A stretch of 64,000 bases of DNA from JACDEA01 sp963742585 (GCA_963742585.1 CAVUMI010000009.1:1612001-1676000), one strand, 5' to 3'. Positions 9,036 to 17,370 are shown, counted from the first letter of the stretch. A program made the numbers and translations. The notes: generated by a model from the sequence alone, not told the origin.

Positions 9036-10033
9036 CGGTAACGGGCGAGAACCTTGGCCGCCGCGTCGCGCGACGCGTTGCGCATGTCCTTGGGATCGAC
9101 GACCTTGGCCGTCGGCCCGACGCGCAGCAAGAGCCGTTCGAGGAAGGCCAGGCCACTGACCGCCATCTCGACGCGCAGCCGGCCGTCCTTGCGCTCCGTC
9201 ACCGTCTCCACCGGATAGCTCTCGGTCACCCATCCGCCGCGACGGGGCAGCTCGATGGTGACCATCGGCGTGTCGGGTCCGGCGCGGAATACGCCGGCGG
9301 TCGGCGGCTCCACGGCCTGGGCCTCGAAGTGATGGCCGGTCGGCCGCACGCCATTGACGCGATCGACACGAAAATGCAGAACTGCCTCCGCTCGGTGGCA
9401 GTACGCGTTGACGTACCAGTGACCCGCGTCGGCGAACACGAGGAGCGGGTCGATGCGCCGGGTCGTCTCTTCGTCCCGCGAGGCCGAGTAGTAGTCGACT
9501 TCGACTGTCTCGTGGCGCGCCGCCGCGTCCCGGAGCGCGGACAGGTTGGGCGGCGCGTCCAGCTCGACGGTCAGGCCGCCGGCGGCACCGAGCGCGCCGC
9601 CCAGCTTGTCCAGGGCGCGCGCCAGCGGGCCTTCTTGGTCGGAGCCCGGGACCGCGAGCAAGGCTCGCCCCGCGGCCAACAGCGCAAAACCGTCGGCGGC
9701 CGACAACCGCGGCGGCCGCCGGAAGTAGTCGGGAACGTCGGCGGTGACGCTGTCCTCGTCAACGATGAGCTCGATCAACTGATCGGGCGAGTACGGCGGC
9801 AGCCCGCAACAGGCGGCCAGCAGCAGCTCGTTCTCGACCTCCTCGACGGTCAGGTCGAACCGCTCGGCGATCTCCTCGAAGGTGGCAGTCCCCCGCGCCG
9901 CCACCCACGGGATGATGGCGAGCAATCGCCGAAGCCGCGTGCCGTAGTCCGTAACGTCGCGGACTAAGTCCGTCGCCGTTCCGGCGCCGGCCTTCATCTG
10001 CCGCATTGATTCGCTCGCCAAGTCTTCGCTCAT
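9032..10033 (-). CDS. pafC: PafC-like WYL-domain transcriptional regulator
   Basis: A 333-residue protein with an N-terminal winged helix (GTRLRRLLAIIPWVAARGTATFEE, split by me), a central WYL domain with ligand residues around VDYYSASRDE and HWYVNAYCHRAEAVLHFRVDRV, and a WCX-type C-terminal extension. Mycobacterial PafB and PafC form a heterodimer that activates the LexA-independent DNA damage response. The PafB-like partner lies directly upstream. The 5' end lies in a 68-bp tandem repeat, so several upstream ATGs carry the same N-terminal sequence; the ATG at 10033 is the one that reads into the protein. The 3' end overlaps the kinase gene by four bases, convergently. Confidence 0.88.
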   Translation of the reverse strand: MSEDLASESMRQMKAGAGTATDLVRDVTDYGTRLRRLLAIIPWVAARGTATFEEIAERFDLTVEEVENELLLAACCGLPPYSPDQLIELIVDEDSVTADVPDYFRRPPRLSAADGFALLAAGRALLAVPGSDQEGPLARALDKLGGALGAAGGLTVELDAPPNLSALRDAAARHETVEVDYYSASRDEETTRRIDPLLVFADAGHWYVNAYCHRAEAVLHFRVDRVNGVRPTGHHFEAQAVEPPTAGVFRAGPDTPMVTIELPRRGGWVTESYPVETVTERKDGRLRVEMAVSGLAFLERLLLRVGPTAKVVDPKDMRNASRDAAAKVLARYR

Positions 10034-10228
10034 GAGTCCGTCGCCGTTCCGGCGCCGGCCTTCATCTGCCGCATTGATTCGCTCGCCAAGTCTTCGCTCA
10101 TGAGTCCGTCGCCGTTCCGGCGCCGGCCTTCATCTGCCGCATTGATTCGCTCGCCAAGTCTTCGCTCATGAGTCCGTCGCCGTTCCGGCGCCGGCCTTCA
10201 TCTGCCGCATTGATTCGCCTTCGCTCAT
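9967..10228. repeat. 68-bp tandem repeat, three full copies plus one shortened
   Basis: Units begin at 9967, 10035, 10103 and 10171 (AGTCCGTCGCCGTTCCGGCG...). The first three are essentially identical over 68 bases. The fourth lacks about nine bases near its end (GATTCGCC versus GATTCGCTCGCC). On the minus strand each unit carries an ATG with the first 22 codons of pafC. The near-perfect identity suggests recent duplication or an assembly artefact. Confidence 0.95.
10030..10228 (-). other. Three ATGA-coupled mini-ORFs created by the tandem repeat
   Basis: Reading on the minus strand after the PafB-like stop: a 20-codon ORF (10166-10228), then two 23-codon ORFs (10098-10169 and 10030-10101), then the real pafC start at 10033. 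Each mini-ORF ends in TGA that overlaps the next ATG (ATGA). The period of 68 equals 24 codons minus the four-base overlap. Each mini-ORF repeats the N-terminus MSEDLASESMRQMKAG and ends in TDS. Whether the peptides are made is unknown. The arrangement would pass ribosomes by re-initiation from pafB to pafC. Confidence 0.7.
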
Positions 10229-11136
10229 TTGGCCATCGCCTCGAGCCATTTGACGATCTGGTTCCGCACGGGTTCGGGCCCCACCACGTGTGCGTGGTCG
10301 AGGAACCCGAACAACCATGACCGGAAGCCGTCCGGGTTGGTCACTGCGATGCGTAGCCTGACGCCGCCGTCGTCACGTCGCTCCACCACTGCTTCTTCTC
10401 CAGCGTCGGCGACGGCGGCGCGTGCGTAGGGCGCGTCGACGTCGAGCTCGACCACGGTTGGTTCGGCCGTCGCCATGCGGAAGGCCTGCTCAGGCATCAC
10501 CTGACGCGGGTCGAAATCGGCGGGCGCCTCGAAGGCGTCGGGCGCGCCGACCTCGACTCCACCCTGGATGCGGTCAGCGCGAAACACGCGCGCCTCGCCG
10601 CGGTCCACATCGCGACCGGCCACATACCAGTAGCCGTCGCGAAAGAACAGCCCCCAAGGCTCGAGCGTCCTGGTTTGACCCCGGTAGGCGAAAGACGCAG
10701 TGGCGCGACGACGCGTGGCGTCAAAAAGCGCGGGCAACGCGTCGATTACCGGCAACGCGGCCAACGCGGGCACGGCGTCAGCAGGCGCGTCGCCGAAGGA
10801 CCACAACGCTTCACGGCCGCGCCCGCCTTCGAGGTGGACCGCGGCGACCGCCAGGTTGAGCGCGACCAGCTCGTCGTCGGTCAGGTCGAGGGTCGGCAGG
10901 TAGTAGTCGGCCGCGGCAATGCGGTACGCGGCCTTGCCGTCTTCGGTGTATACGGTCTCAACCGGGACGCCCTCGTCGCGCAGCAGGCGCTTGTCGCGCT
11001 CGAAGGCCTGGCGACGGGTCTCGGGCTCGGTCGGATACCCCTCGAGCCGCATCACGAGCTCATCGAGCGTCAGCGGGCGCGCCGTGTTCAGGAGCAGCGC
11101 GACGAGATTGGTGAGGCGCTCGAGCCGATCAACCAC
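10225..11136 (-). CDS. pafB: PafB-like WYL-domain transcriptional regulator
   Basis: A 303-residue protein with an N-terminal helix-turn-helix (RLERLTNLVALLLNTARPLT, then RRQAFERDKRLLRDEGVPV), followed by a WYL domain (RRRATASFAYRG, GLFFRDGYWYVAGRDVDRGE, VFRADRI) and a C-terminal WCX-like region. It is the likely heterodimer partner of the PafC-like protein just downstream. I chose the GTG at 11136, two bases after the hydroxylase stop, because the family alignment starts there. The proteasome gene pafA, its usual neighbour in mycobacteria, is absent; here the pair follows otsA and a hydroxylase. Confidence 0.88.
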   Translation of the reverse strand: MVDRLERLTNLVALLLNTARPLTLDELVMRLEGYPTEPETRRQAFERDKRLLRDEGVPVETVYTEDGKAAYRIAAADYYLPTLDLTDDELVALNLAVAAVHLEGGRGREALWSFGDAPADAVPALAALPVIDALPALFDATRRRATASFAYRGQTRTLEPWGLFFRDGYWYVAGRDVDRGEARVFRADRIQGGVEVGAPDAFEAPADFDPRQVMPEQAFRMATAEPTVVELDVDAPYARAAVADAGEEAVVERRDDGGVRLRIAVTNPDGFRSWLFGFLDHAHVVGPEPVRNQIVKWLEAMAK

Positions 11137-11138
11137 GG

Positions 11139-12200
11139 TTAGGCGAGGCCGGCCGTCGACGCGTGGCGTGCGTACGCCCAGCCCGGGCCGCGGAGCACGA
11201 ACGAGAGGCGGTCCCGCCAATTGTCGGAGAGGGCGACGTCCCGGAGCATGTCGCGGTGCTCGTGGCTGGCGATGCGGCCGGGGTTGTAGGTGTTGATGTT
11301 CTTGGTCAGCCCGTACACCACGGTTTCGCTCTCGCGTTCGAAGGTGCCGAACAGGCGATCCCACACGATGAGGATGCTCCCGTGGTTGCGATCGATGTAT
11401 CTCGAATTGACGCCGTGGTGCACGCGGTGGTGCGAGGGGGTGTTGAGGACCTGCTCGGCAGCACCAAGGCGGCGGATGGCGTCGGTGTGAATCCAGTACT
11501 GGTAGATCAGGTTGATGCCGCGCGCCTGGGCAATGAGGCGGGGGCGCACGCCGACACGAGCGAGGAGGCCATACGGCAGGAAGACGCCGAAGACGTCGGC
11601 GACCGGCTGGCGCAGCGCGGTCGAGAGGTTGTACCGCTCGCTCGAGTGGTGGACGACGTGGATCGCCCACAGCGCCCGGACTTCGTGCATGAAGCGGTGG
11701 TTCCAGTAGTAGATGAAGTCCCAACCGGCGACGGCCGCGGTCCAGCCGACCACACCCCCACCGAGATCGCGACCGCGGTTGCGGTCCCACATGCGGGCGG
11801 GTGAGAGCCGATCGCTCACCGTGGTACCGATCGCGACGCCGCCCGTCGCAACCGCCACCGGGCCGCCGACCGACGCCACCTTGCGGGCAATTCGGCCGAC
11901 CCGGTCGTCGCGCCTGGCGAAACGGTCCGCGATGGTGGTGATCACCGCCGACGCCACCGCGGTTCGCACCAACACCTTCGGGAACCGGCCCTTGCCAGGC
12001 AGAACCTTCTTCACGAGGGCGCCGGCCGCGAACGGCGCCAACAGGCTGCCGACCCCCATCGCCAGGCTGGCAGCGGTGTCCTCCCGCGTGTAGTCGGCCC
12101 GGCTGGGGCCCTCGCGCAGCGCCCGGGACGCCAGATACCTTCGCTCCGCACCCATCGACCCGAAGTAGAACGGCACCGCGGCGACGGTGAGGTCGATCAC
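11139..12200 (-). CDS. Fatty acid hydroxylase superfamily membrane protein, AGMO-like
   Basis: A 353-residue integral membrane diiron enzyme of the sterol desaturase/fatty acid hydroxylase superfamily. The histidine boxes are HRFMH (168-172), HVVHH (181-185) and HHRVHH (257-262), with an extra H at 238. The stretch HHSSERYNLSTALRQ closely resembles animal alkylglycerol monooxygenase (TMEM195), which cleaves ether lipids. A carotenoid or sterol substrate is the alternative. The GTG start lies nine bases after the otsA stop and the gene is followed by pafB two bases later, so it sits inside one operon. It lies near the alkyl-DHAP-synthase-like gene at 5731. Confidence 0.85.
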   Translation of the reverse strand: MIDLTVAAVPFYFGSMGAERRYLASRALREGPSRADYTREDTAASLAMGVGSLLAPFAAGALVKKVLPGKGRFPKVLVRTAVASAVITTIADRFARRDDRVGRIARKVASVGGPVAVATGGVAIGTTVSDRLSPARMWDRNRGRDLGGGVVGWTAAVAGWDFIYYWNHRFMHEVRALWAIHVVHHSSERYNLSTALRQPVADVFGVFLPYGLLARVGVRPRLIAQARGINLIYQYWIHTDAIRRLGAAEQVLNTPSHHRVHHGVNSRYIDRNHGSILIVWDRLFGTFERESETVVYGLTKNINTYNPGRIASHEHRDMLRDVALSDNWRDRLSFVLRGPGWAYARHASTAGLA

Positions 12201-12209
12201 GCCGTGGGT

Positions 12210-13724
12210 CTAGCGCACTCCGGAGGAATCAGGCCACCGGTCGCTGCGCAGATCGATCTCCTCGCGGGCACGCTCGACGGTCGCGATGTCGTCGAGTTGC
12301 GCGCGGAGCCACTTGGCCAGGTCGTTACCGCGCACGACCTCGACACACGCTTCACGGCGCAGCCGGCGATCTTCGGGCGGCATGGTGATGCCCGCGTAGA
12401 TGGCGTCGGCGAGGGCTTGGATGTCGAACGGGTTCACACTGAGCGCGAACGCACCAAGCTCTTCGTAGACCCCGGCGTGCTCCGACAGGATCAGGGCGCC
12501 ATCGCGGCGGTTGAGGAGCACGCCTTCCTTGGCGACGAGGTTCATGCCGTCGAACACGGGGTTCACCACGAGCACGTCGTACTGGCGATACGCGGCCAGC
12601 GCGCGCGTGAACGAGTCCCCGATCACCAGATTGATGGGCTGCCACTCGGGGTTCCCGTGCTTCAAGTTGACGTCGGCCACCAGCCGGCGTATCCGTTCGA
12701 CGTAGTCGACGTATTCGTCGACGTCCTGGCGGCTCGGTTGGAGGAGCGCAAGGAACGTCACGCGGCCGGAGAACTCAGGATGGTCGTCGAGGAAGACGTC
12801 GAAGGCCTTGAAGCCGCGCAGGATGTTCTTGCTGAGGTCGGTGCGGTCGACGCGCAGTACGAGATGCTCTCGCCGGCCGTTCTCGATCTTGCGCTCGTGC
12901 TCGTCGACCTCGGGGTCGTGGTTGGCCTGCGTCTCCAACTCGTCGGCGTCGATCGAGATCGGGTACCAGCGGGCGGTCACCGTGCGGCCGTCGACATCGA
13001 TGGTGAGGCCGCGCATGTCGACGGGTAGGTCCAACAGCTCCTGGCAGGTCAACACGAAGTTGCGGGCGTACTGCTCGGTATGGAACGCGACGATGTCGTT
13101 GGCGAGTAGCCCGTTCAGGAGTTGGTCCCGCATTTCCTGGGGCAGGACGCGCCACGCGTCCGGCTGAGGCCACGGAATATGGATGAAGTGGTGCAGCACC
13201 GCACTCGGGCAACGCCGCCGGACCTCCGGTGCCACCAGATAGAAGTGGTAATCGTGGATCATCACGGTGGCGCTCCCGCCGCGCGCCTCGATCTCCTCGA
13301 CAACGGCCTTGCCGAACGCGACGTTGACAGGGACGTAGCCGTGCTCGAACGCCTCGATCTCATTGCGGGTGATATCCGGCGCATGGCTCAGATCCCACAA
13401 GTAGTGCTGGATGAACCAGAGCATCGGATTGGCCACGATGGCGTAGAACCGGTTGTGCTCTTCGGCGTCGAGGCGCACCATGCGCACGCGGTAGCCGTCG
13501 GCGATGTCGAACGCGCCACCGTCGTGCTCCGAAGCGATCGCGTTGTCCACGTCGCTGAGCGCCGCGCATACCCACACCGCGTCGCCAAGATGGCTCCGTA
13601 GGCCCCGTAGGGCTGTCACCAGGCCCCCGGCGCCTCGCGTCATCTCCCGCCGGCCGTCGACGAGAGAAAAGGAAACCGGGCCGCGATGCGCGACGATGAT
13701 CACAGGCGAATCTCCGGTTCCCAC
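12210..13724 (-). CDS. otsA: Trehalose-6-phosphate synthase (GT20 family)
   Basis: It joins glucose from a nucleotide sugar to glucose-6-phosphate, giving trehalose-6-phosphate for osmoprotection. The 504-residue protein starts with VIIVAHRGPVSFS and contains VMIHDYHFYLVAP, HFIHIPWPQPD, the RTDLSKNILRGFKAFD donor-phosphate segment and the C-terminal DGMNLVAKE motif. All are GT20 hallmarks. The GTG start puts the Rossmann strand at the usual place. It is the first gene of the operon with the hydroxylase and the paf pair. No otsB phosphatase is next to it. Glucosylglycerol-phosphate synthase is a related alternative. Confidence 0.9.
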   Translation of the reverse strand: MGTGDSPVIIVAHRGPVSFSLVDGRREMTRGAGGLVTALRGLRSHLGDAVWVCAALSDVDNAIASEHDGGAFDIADGYRVRMVRLDAEEHNRFYAIVANPMLWFIQHYLWDLSHAPDITRNEIEAFEHGYVPVNVAFGKAVVEEIEARGGSATVMIHDYHFYLVAPEVRRRCPSAVLHHFIHIPWPQPDAWRVLPQEMRDQLLNGLLANDIVAFHTEQYARNFVLTCQELLDLPVDMRGLTIDVDGRTVTARWYPISIDADELETQANHDPEVDEHERKIENGRREHLVLRVDRTDLSKNILRGFKAFDVFLDDHPEFSGRVTFLALLQPSRQDVDEYVDYVERIRRLVADVNLKHGNPEWQPINLVIGDSFTRALAAYRQYDVLVVNPVFDGMNLVAKEGVLLNRRDGALILSEHAGVYEELGAFALSVNPFDIQALADAIYAGITMPPEDRRLRREACVEVVRGNDLAKWLRAQLDDIATVERAREEIDLRSDRWPDSSGVR

Positions 13725-13795
13725 TGCGACGGTCTCTTACCCATCCCCGCAGGCACGTAACGCCGCTGCCAGGTGGTTAGCGTGACAAACCGCTC

Positions 13796-14377
13796 ATGCC
13801 CTCCCCCTTACAGCTCCGTTTCGTGCTGTCGGCCGACGGCTTGAGCGCGCTTCCAGACACCCGGGCCGAGGTTGCGCTGGTCGGGCGGTCCAACGTCGGG
13901 AAGTCCTCGCTGCTCAACGCGCTGGCTGGAAGGAAGCGCCTTGCGCTCACATCGAAGACCCCGGGCCGCACCCGTCTCCTCAACCTCTTCGATCTGGAGG
14001 ACGGGCGCGCAGTCGTCGATTGCCCGGGCTACGGGTACGCCGCGGTGTCGGCCAAGACCCGTGCCGCTTGGCAGCCCATGCTCGAGCGCTATCTGCTCGA
14101 ACGCCAGCAATTGCAGATGATTCTCGTCCTGGTCGACGGCGAGATCGGTCCGACCAAGCTCGATCTCAAGATGCTCGACTGGTTGCGGTCGCGCACCCGC
14201 CCGCACGTAGTCATCGCCACCAAGCACGACAAGGTGAAATCCTCGCATCGCGAGAAGCGCAAGCGCGAACTCGCCGGCGCCTGCCAGCTCGAGCCGGGTG
14301 ATGTCATCTGGGTGAGCGCAGCCAAGGGCACCGGCATCGACCGCCTGCGCGGCCTCGTGAATCTGTGGCTCAGCTGA
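13796..14377 (+). CDS. engB: Ribosome-biogenesis GTPase EngB (YihA/YsxC)
   Basis: A TrmE-Era-EngA-EngB-Septin GTPase of 193 residues needed for 50S subunit assembly. Motifs in order: G1 GRSNVGKSS, G2 region TSKTPGRTR, G3 DCPGYG, G4 TKHDK, G5 SAAKG. The length matches the family. It is convergent with the LigD-Pol gene, and the stop codons overlap by eight bases. Confidence 0.95.
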   Translation: MPSPLQLRFVLSADGLSALPDTRAEVALVGRSNVGKSSLLNALAGRKRLALTSKTPGRTRLLNLFDLEDGRAVVDCPGYGYAAVSAKTRAAWQPMLERYLLERQQLQMILVLVDGEIGPTKLDLKMLDWLRSRTRPHVVIATKHDKVKSSHREKRKRELAGACQLEPGDVIWVSAAKGTGIDRLRGLVNLWLS

Positions 14378-15269
14378 CGCTCGGCAGTTCCTGTTGCATC
14401 TCGATCACCAGCGCGAAGAGATCGCCGTGTTTTTCGACACGGTTGAGAACATCGCTGATCTCGAAGCGCAGCTTTTCGGGATCCCCGGCCTTGTGGGCAG
14501 CTTCGAGCTCGTCCCAGCTGATCGGCGTCGAGCAGGTCGGGCGCTCGGTCGCCCGCAGCGAGTAGACCCCGACCGTCGTCTTGTGGCGGGCGTTCTGGCT
14601 CCAGTCGATGAACACCTTGCCCGGCCGCGCCGCCTTCGCCATCTCGGTGACGACCTGATCGGGATGCACGCGCTCGAGCACCTGCGCCAAGGCCAGCGAC
14701 ATCTCCCGCGTTTTCTCGAACGACGTCGGCGTGTTCAGCGGGACGTACATCTGCAAGCCTTTCTTGCCCGAGGTCTTCACGAAGCCTTCCAGCGATAGGC
14801 GTTCGAGCGCCTCGCGCAACCAGAACGCCACCTGCGCGCACTCGATGGCGGTGGCGGGCGGCCCTGGGTCGAGGTCGAACACCATCACGGTTGGCGAATC
14901 GAGGTTGTCGCGTACTGCGAGGCCTGGATGCAGCTCGAGCGCGGCGAGGTTGGCGGTCCATACCAACGCGGCTGCCTCTTCGAGCGCGCAGAAGTCGACC
15001 TTGGTCTTGGCGCTGACATCCATCGGTATCGTCGGCAGCCAATCCGGCCGGTGCTTCGGGCAGTTCTTCTCGAAGAAGTGCTTGTCGTCGACGCCGTTGG
15101 GATAGCGCACCAGTGTGATCGGCCGTCCATTCAGGTGCGGCACCATCACCGGCGCGATGCGCGCGTAGTAGTCGATGATCTCCGCTTTGGTGGTGCCGGT
15201 CTTCGGATAGAGGACCTTGTCGAGATTCGAGAGGTTGAGGCTACGGCCGTCGATCTCGACCGCCGTCAC
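14370..15269 (-). CDS. ligD: Stand-alone LigD polymerase/primase domain (NHEJ)
   Basis: A 299-residue archaeo-eukaryotic-primase-fold polymerase that fills ends during non-homologous end joining. Motifs: NLDKVLYPKTG, ITLVRYPNGVD, the catalytic DLDPG, the KTSGKKGLQMYVPL nucleotide site and DWSQNARHKTTVGVYSLR. Only the polymerase domain is present, with no ATP-dependent ligase or nuclease domain, so a separate ligase must act with it. The GTG start overlaps the ku stop (GTGA), so it is translated with Ku. Confidence 0.93.
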   Translation of the reverse strand: MTAVEIDGRSLNLSNLDKVLYPKTGTTKAEIIDYYARIAPVMVPHLNGRPITLVRYPNGVDDKHFFEKNCPKHRPDWLPTIPMDVSAKTKVDFCALEEAAALVWTANLAALELHPGLAVRDNLDSPTVMVFDLDPGPPATAIECAQVAFWLREALERLSLEGFVKTSGKKGLQMYVPLNTPTSFEKTREMSLALAQVLERVHPDQVVTEMAKAARPGKVFIDWSQNARHKTTVGVYSLRATERPTCSTPISWDELEAAHKAGDPEKLRFEISDVLNRVEKHGDLFALVIEMQQELPSVS

Positions 15270-16072
15270 GCGGTCTCCTTCTCCTTCTCCTTCTTCTTTT
15301 CTTCCTTCGACGCGGCGAGGCTGGCTTCGAGCGCGGCCATGAGATCGACCACGGTGGGCGCCTCGCTCACCGCGGGCTGGCTCACGATCTCCTGGCCGGC
15401 GGCCTTGGCTTCGATCATCTCGAGCACCTGATCGCGGTACTCGTCGTGGTACTTCTCGGGCTCGAACTTGGCCGACAACGACTCCACCAACTGCTCCGCC
15501 ATCTTCAGTTCCTTGTCGCTCACCTGCGTTGGGTCAACCTCTTCGATGCCTTCGATCGGGCGAACCTCGTCGGCATAGAGCAACGTGTTGAGCACCAGCG
15601 CGCCGTCCTTCGGACGGAGGGCAGCGAGGTACTGCTTGGTGCGCAGCACCAGTCGAGCGATCGCCACCTTGTTCGTGCGGGTCATGGCTTCGACCAACAG
15701 CGCGTAGGCCTTGCCCGCGCGCGGCTCGGGAACCACGTAGTAGGGGTGCTCGAAGAAGATCGGGTCGATCTCGTCGAGGTCGACGAACTCTTCGATGTCG
15801 ATGGTGTGTGTCGCCTTCGGATCGAGGGAGGCCAACTCGTCGGGGTCGATGACCACGTATTGACCGGGCGCAATTTCGTAGCCCTTGACGATCTCGTCGA
15901 ACGGGACTTCCTTCTCCTCCTCCGAACACCACCGCTTCTGCTGGATCCGCGCGTTGTCGGGCGCGTGCAGCTGGTTGAAGCGCACGTCCTTCGATGAAAC
16001 CGCAGTGGCCAGTTTCACCGGCACATTGACCAGGCCGAAGCTGATCGATCCACTCCAGATAGCTCGGGGCAT
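15266..16072 (-). CDS. ku: Ku end-binding protein for non-homologous end joining
   Basis: A 268-residue bacterial Ku that forms a ring on DNA ends and recruits LigD. It starts MPRAIWSGSISFGLVNVPVK, typical of the family, and contains the KRWCSEEE, KGYEIAPGQYVVIDPDEL and ALRPKDGALVLNTLLYADEVR blocks of the Ku core. A lysine/glutamate-rich tail (KEEKKKEKEKE) follows. The ATG at 16072 was chosen over an upstream in-frame one. It comes one base after a 24-codon leader ORF and lies within a hairpin, so translation may be controlled. Confidence 0.96.
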   Translation of the reverse strand: MPRAIWSGSISFGLVNVPVKLATAVSSKDVRFNQLHAPDNARIQQKRWCSEEEKEVPFDEIVKGYEIAPGQYVVIDPDELASLDPKATHTIDIEEFVDLDEIDPIFFEHPYYVVPEPRAGKAYALLVEAMTRTNKVAIARLVLRTKQYLAALRPKDGALVLNTLLYADEVRPIEGIEEVDPTQVSDKELKMAEQLVESLSAKFEPEKYHDEYRDQVLEMIEAKAAGQEIVSQPAVSEAPTVVDLMAALEASLAASKEEKKKEKEKETA

Positions 16073-16111
16073 TTTAGGCCGCCCTTCGGACGGCAAGAAT
16101 GCCTTTGGCAT
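16068..16111 (-). promoter_or_regulatory. Competing hairpins that can sequester or expose the ku start codon
   Basis: On the ku mRNA: segment 1 AUGCC (16111-16107), segment 2 GGCAUU (16103-16098), an inner GC-rich hairpin GCCGUCC-GAA-GGGCGGC (16094-16078), and segment 3 AAUGCC (16073-16068), which contains the ku AUG. Segment 2 can pair with segment 1 (start open) or with segment 3 (start closed). The whole element lies inside the leader ORF, as in translational attenuators. Confidence 0.5.
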
Positions 16112-16148
16112 CCCTATTTCTTGCGTTCGCTCGTCTTCGCTCGCTCAC
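16074..16148 (-). CDS. 24-codon leader ORF upstream of ku
   Basis: It begins with GTGAGCGAGCG at 16148 (peptide VSERRR...) and stops with TAA at 16074-16076. One A separates the stop from the ku ATG at 16072. There is no Shine-Dalgarno sequence, but a TAGACT lies seven bases before the GTG, which suggests a leaderless transcript. The same layout (24 codons, VSER start, stop + A + ATG) occurs before ppdK at 45628-45702. It may couple or attenuate ku translation. I do not recognise the peptide. Confidence 0.5.
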   Translation of the reverse strand: MSERRRANARNRDAKGILAVRRAA

Positions 16149-16155
16149 GAGTGAA

Positions 16156-16161
16156 AGTCTA
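16156..16161 (-). promoter_or_regulatory. -10 element TAGACT for the ku leader transcript
   Basis: TAGACT on the minus strand ends seven bases before the leader GTG at 16148, the distance expected if transcription starts at or next to the start codon. It overlaps the promoter region of the divergent amidohydrolase. Confidence 0.4.
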
Positions 16162-16167
16162 CGGGTC

Positions 16168-17370
16168 ATGCGGACTGTGTTCAGCGGGGGAAAGGTGTTC
16201 GACGGGTCGGGTGCGGACATTGCGCCGGGCGATGTCGTGATCGAGGACGGACGCATCGTCGAGGTCGGGCCCAGTCTCGACGGCGACGAGCGGGTGGACG
16301 CGTCGGGCAACACCTTGCTGCCGGGGCTGTTCGACTGCCACGTACACCCGCTCATGAGTCACCTCGATCTGATGCGCAGCTTCCAGACGCCGTTCTCGTA
16401 CAAGTACTTCGCCTGCGCGCGGAATCTCGAGACCACACTCAAGCTCGGGATCACCACGATCCGCGACGCGGGTGGGTCCGATCTCGGCATCAAGCAGGCG
16501 GTCCAGGACGGGCTCATCAACGGACCCCGCATGCATATCTCGATCGTCATGCTGAGCCAGACCGGCGGTCACGGCGACAGCTGGATGCCGTGCGGCGCGC
16601 ACATCTCGGCGCGCACGGTCGACCCAGGCCGTCCGAACCACATCGTCGACGGTCCCGACGAGATGCGGCGCAAGGTCCGCGAACTCGTGCGCATGGGCGC
16701 TGACGTGATCAAGGTGGCGGTCAGCGGCGGAGTGTTGTCACCGCGCGACAAGCCGACCCACGCGCACTTCCGCCTCGCCGAGCTCGAGGTGCTCGTCGAG
16801 GAGGCGACGGCGGCGGGAATCTTCGTGATGTCGCACGCGCAAGCCACCGACGGGATCAAGAACGCGATCCGCGCCGGCATCCGGTCGATCGACCACGGGA
16901 TCTATCTCGACGACGAGGCCATCGATCTCATGCTCAAGCGCGGGACGTGGCTGGTGCCGACGCTGCTGGCGCCGCGGGGCGTGATCGCCGCGGCGGAAGC
17001 CGGCGTCGCCCTCACCGACGCCGCCGTCCAGAAGGCCCACGAGGTGATCGACGTCCACACCGAATCATTCCGCCGCGCCGTCGAGGCCGGCGTGAAGGTG
17101 GCCATGGGCACCGACTGCCCGGTGTCACCCCACGGAACCAACCTCGGCGAGCTCGAGCTGATGGCCAAGCTCAGCGACATGACGCCCATCGATGCCCTGG
17201 TCGCAACCACCAGCAGCGCCGCCGAACTGATGGGCCTGTCCGACGAGCTCGGCACGCTCGAGCCCGGCAAGCGGGCCGACGTCGTCCTGGTCGACGGCGA
17301 CCCCCTCGACCTCGCCACGCTCGCCGACCGCATCACCGCCGTCTGGAAGGACGGCGTGCAAGTCGTCTGA
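16168..17370 (+). CDS. Amidohydrolase family protein (imidazolonepropionase-like)
   Basis: A 400-residue metal-dependent hydrolase of the amidohydrolase superfamily. The N-terminal beta-sandwich (MRTVFSGGKVFDGSG...GDVVIEDGRIVEVG) is followed by the metal-binding FDCHVHP, a central VIKVAVSGGV segment (candidate carboxylated lysine), MSHAQA and SIDHGIYLD histidines, and GTDCPVSPHG with the catalytic aspartate. The end (LGTLEPGKRADVVLVDGDPL) is classic. The substrate is unknown; relatives include prolidases, aryldialkylphosphatase-like enzymes and imidazolonepropionase. I preferred the ATG at 16168, where the family alignment begins. It is divergent from ku. Confidence 0.9.
   Translation: MRTVFSGGKVFDGSGADIAPGDVVIEDGRIVEVGPSLDGDERVDASGNTLLPGLFDCHVHPLMSHLDLMRSFQTPFSYKYFACARNLETTLKLGITTIRDAGGSDLGIKQAVQDGLINGPRMHISIVMLSQTGGHGDSWMPCGAHISARTVDPGRPNHIVDGPDEMRRKVRELVRMGADVIKVAVSGGVLSPRDKPTHAHFRLAELEVLVEEATAAGIFVMSHAQATDGIKNAIRAGIRSIDHGIYLDDEAIDLMLKRGTWLVPTLLAPRGVIAAAEAGVALTDAAVQKAHEVIDVHTESFRRAVEAGVKVAMGTDCPVSPHGTNLGELELMAKLSDMTPIDALVATTSSAAELMGLSDELGTLEPGKRADVVLVDGDPLDLATLADRITAVWKDGVQVV

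Noticed and set aside
9967..10228. CRISPR-like array
   Set aside because: The repeats are directly adjacent with no unique spacers and they encode the pafC N-terminus; they are a tandem duplication.
12204..13028. Plus-strand open frame opposite otsA
   Set aside because: It is antisense to a complete, conserved GT20 protein and has no recognisable motif.
16125..16152. TTCGCTCG-rich low-complexity stretch as a REP element
   Set aside because: It is explained by the leader ORF start motif (GTGAGCGAGCGAAG on the minus strand), so I treated it there.
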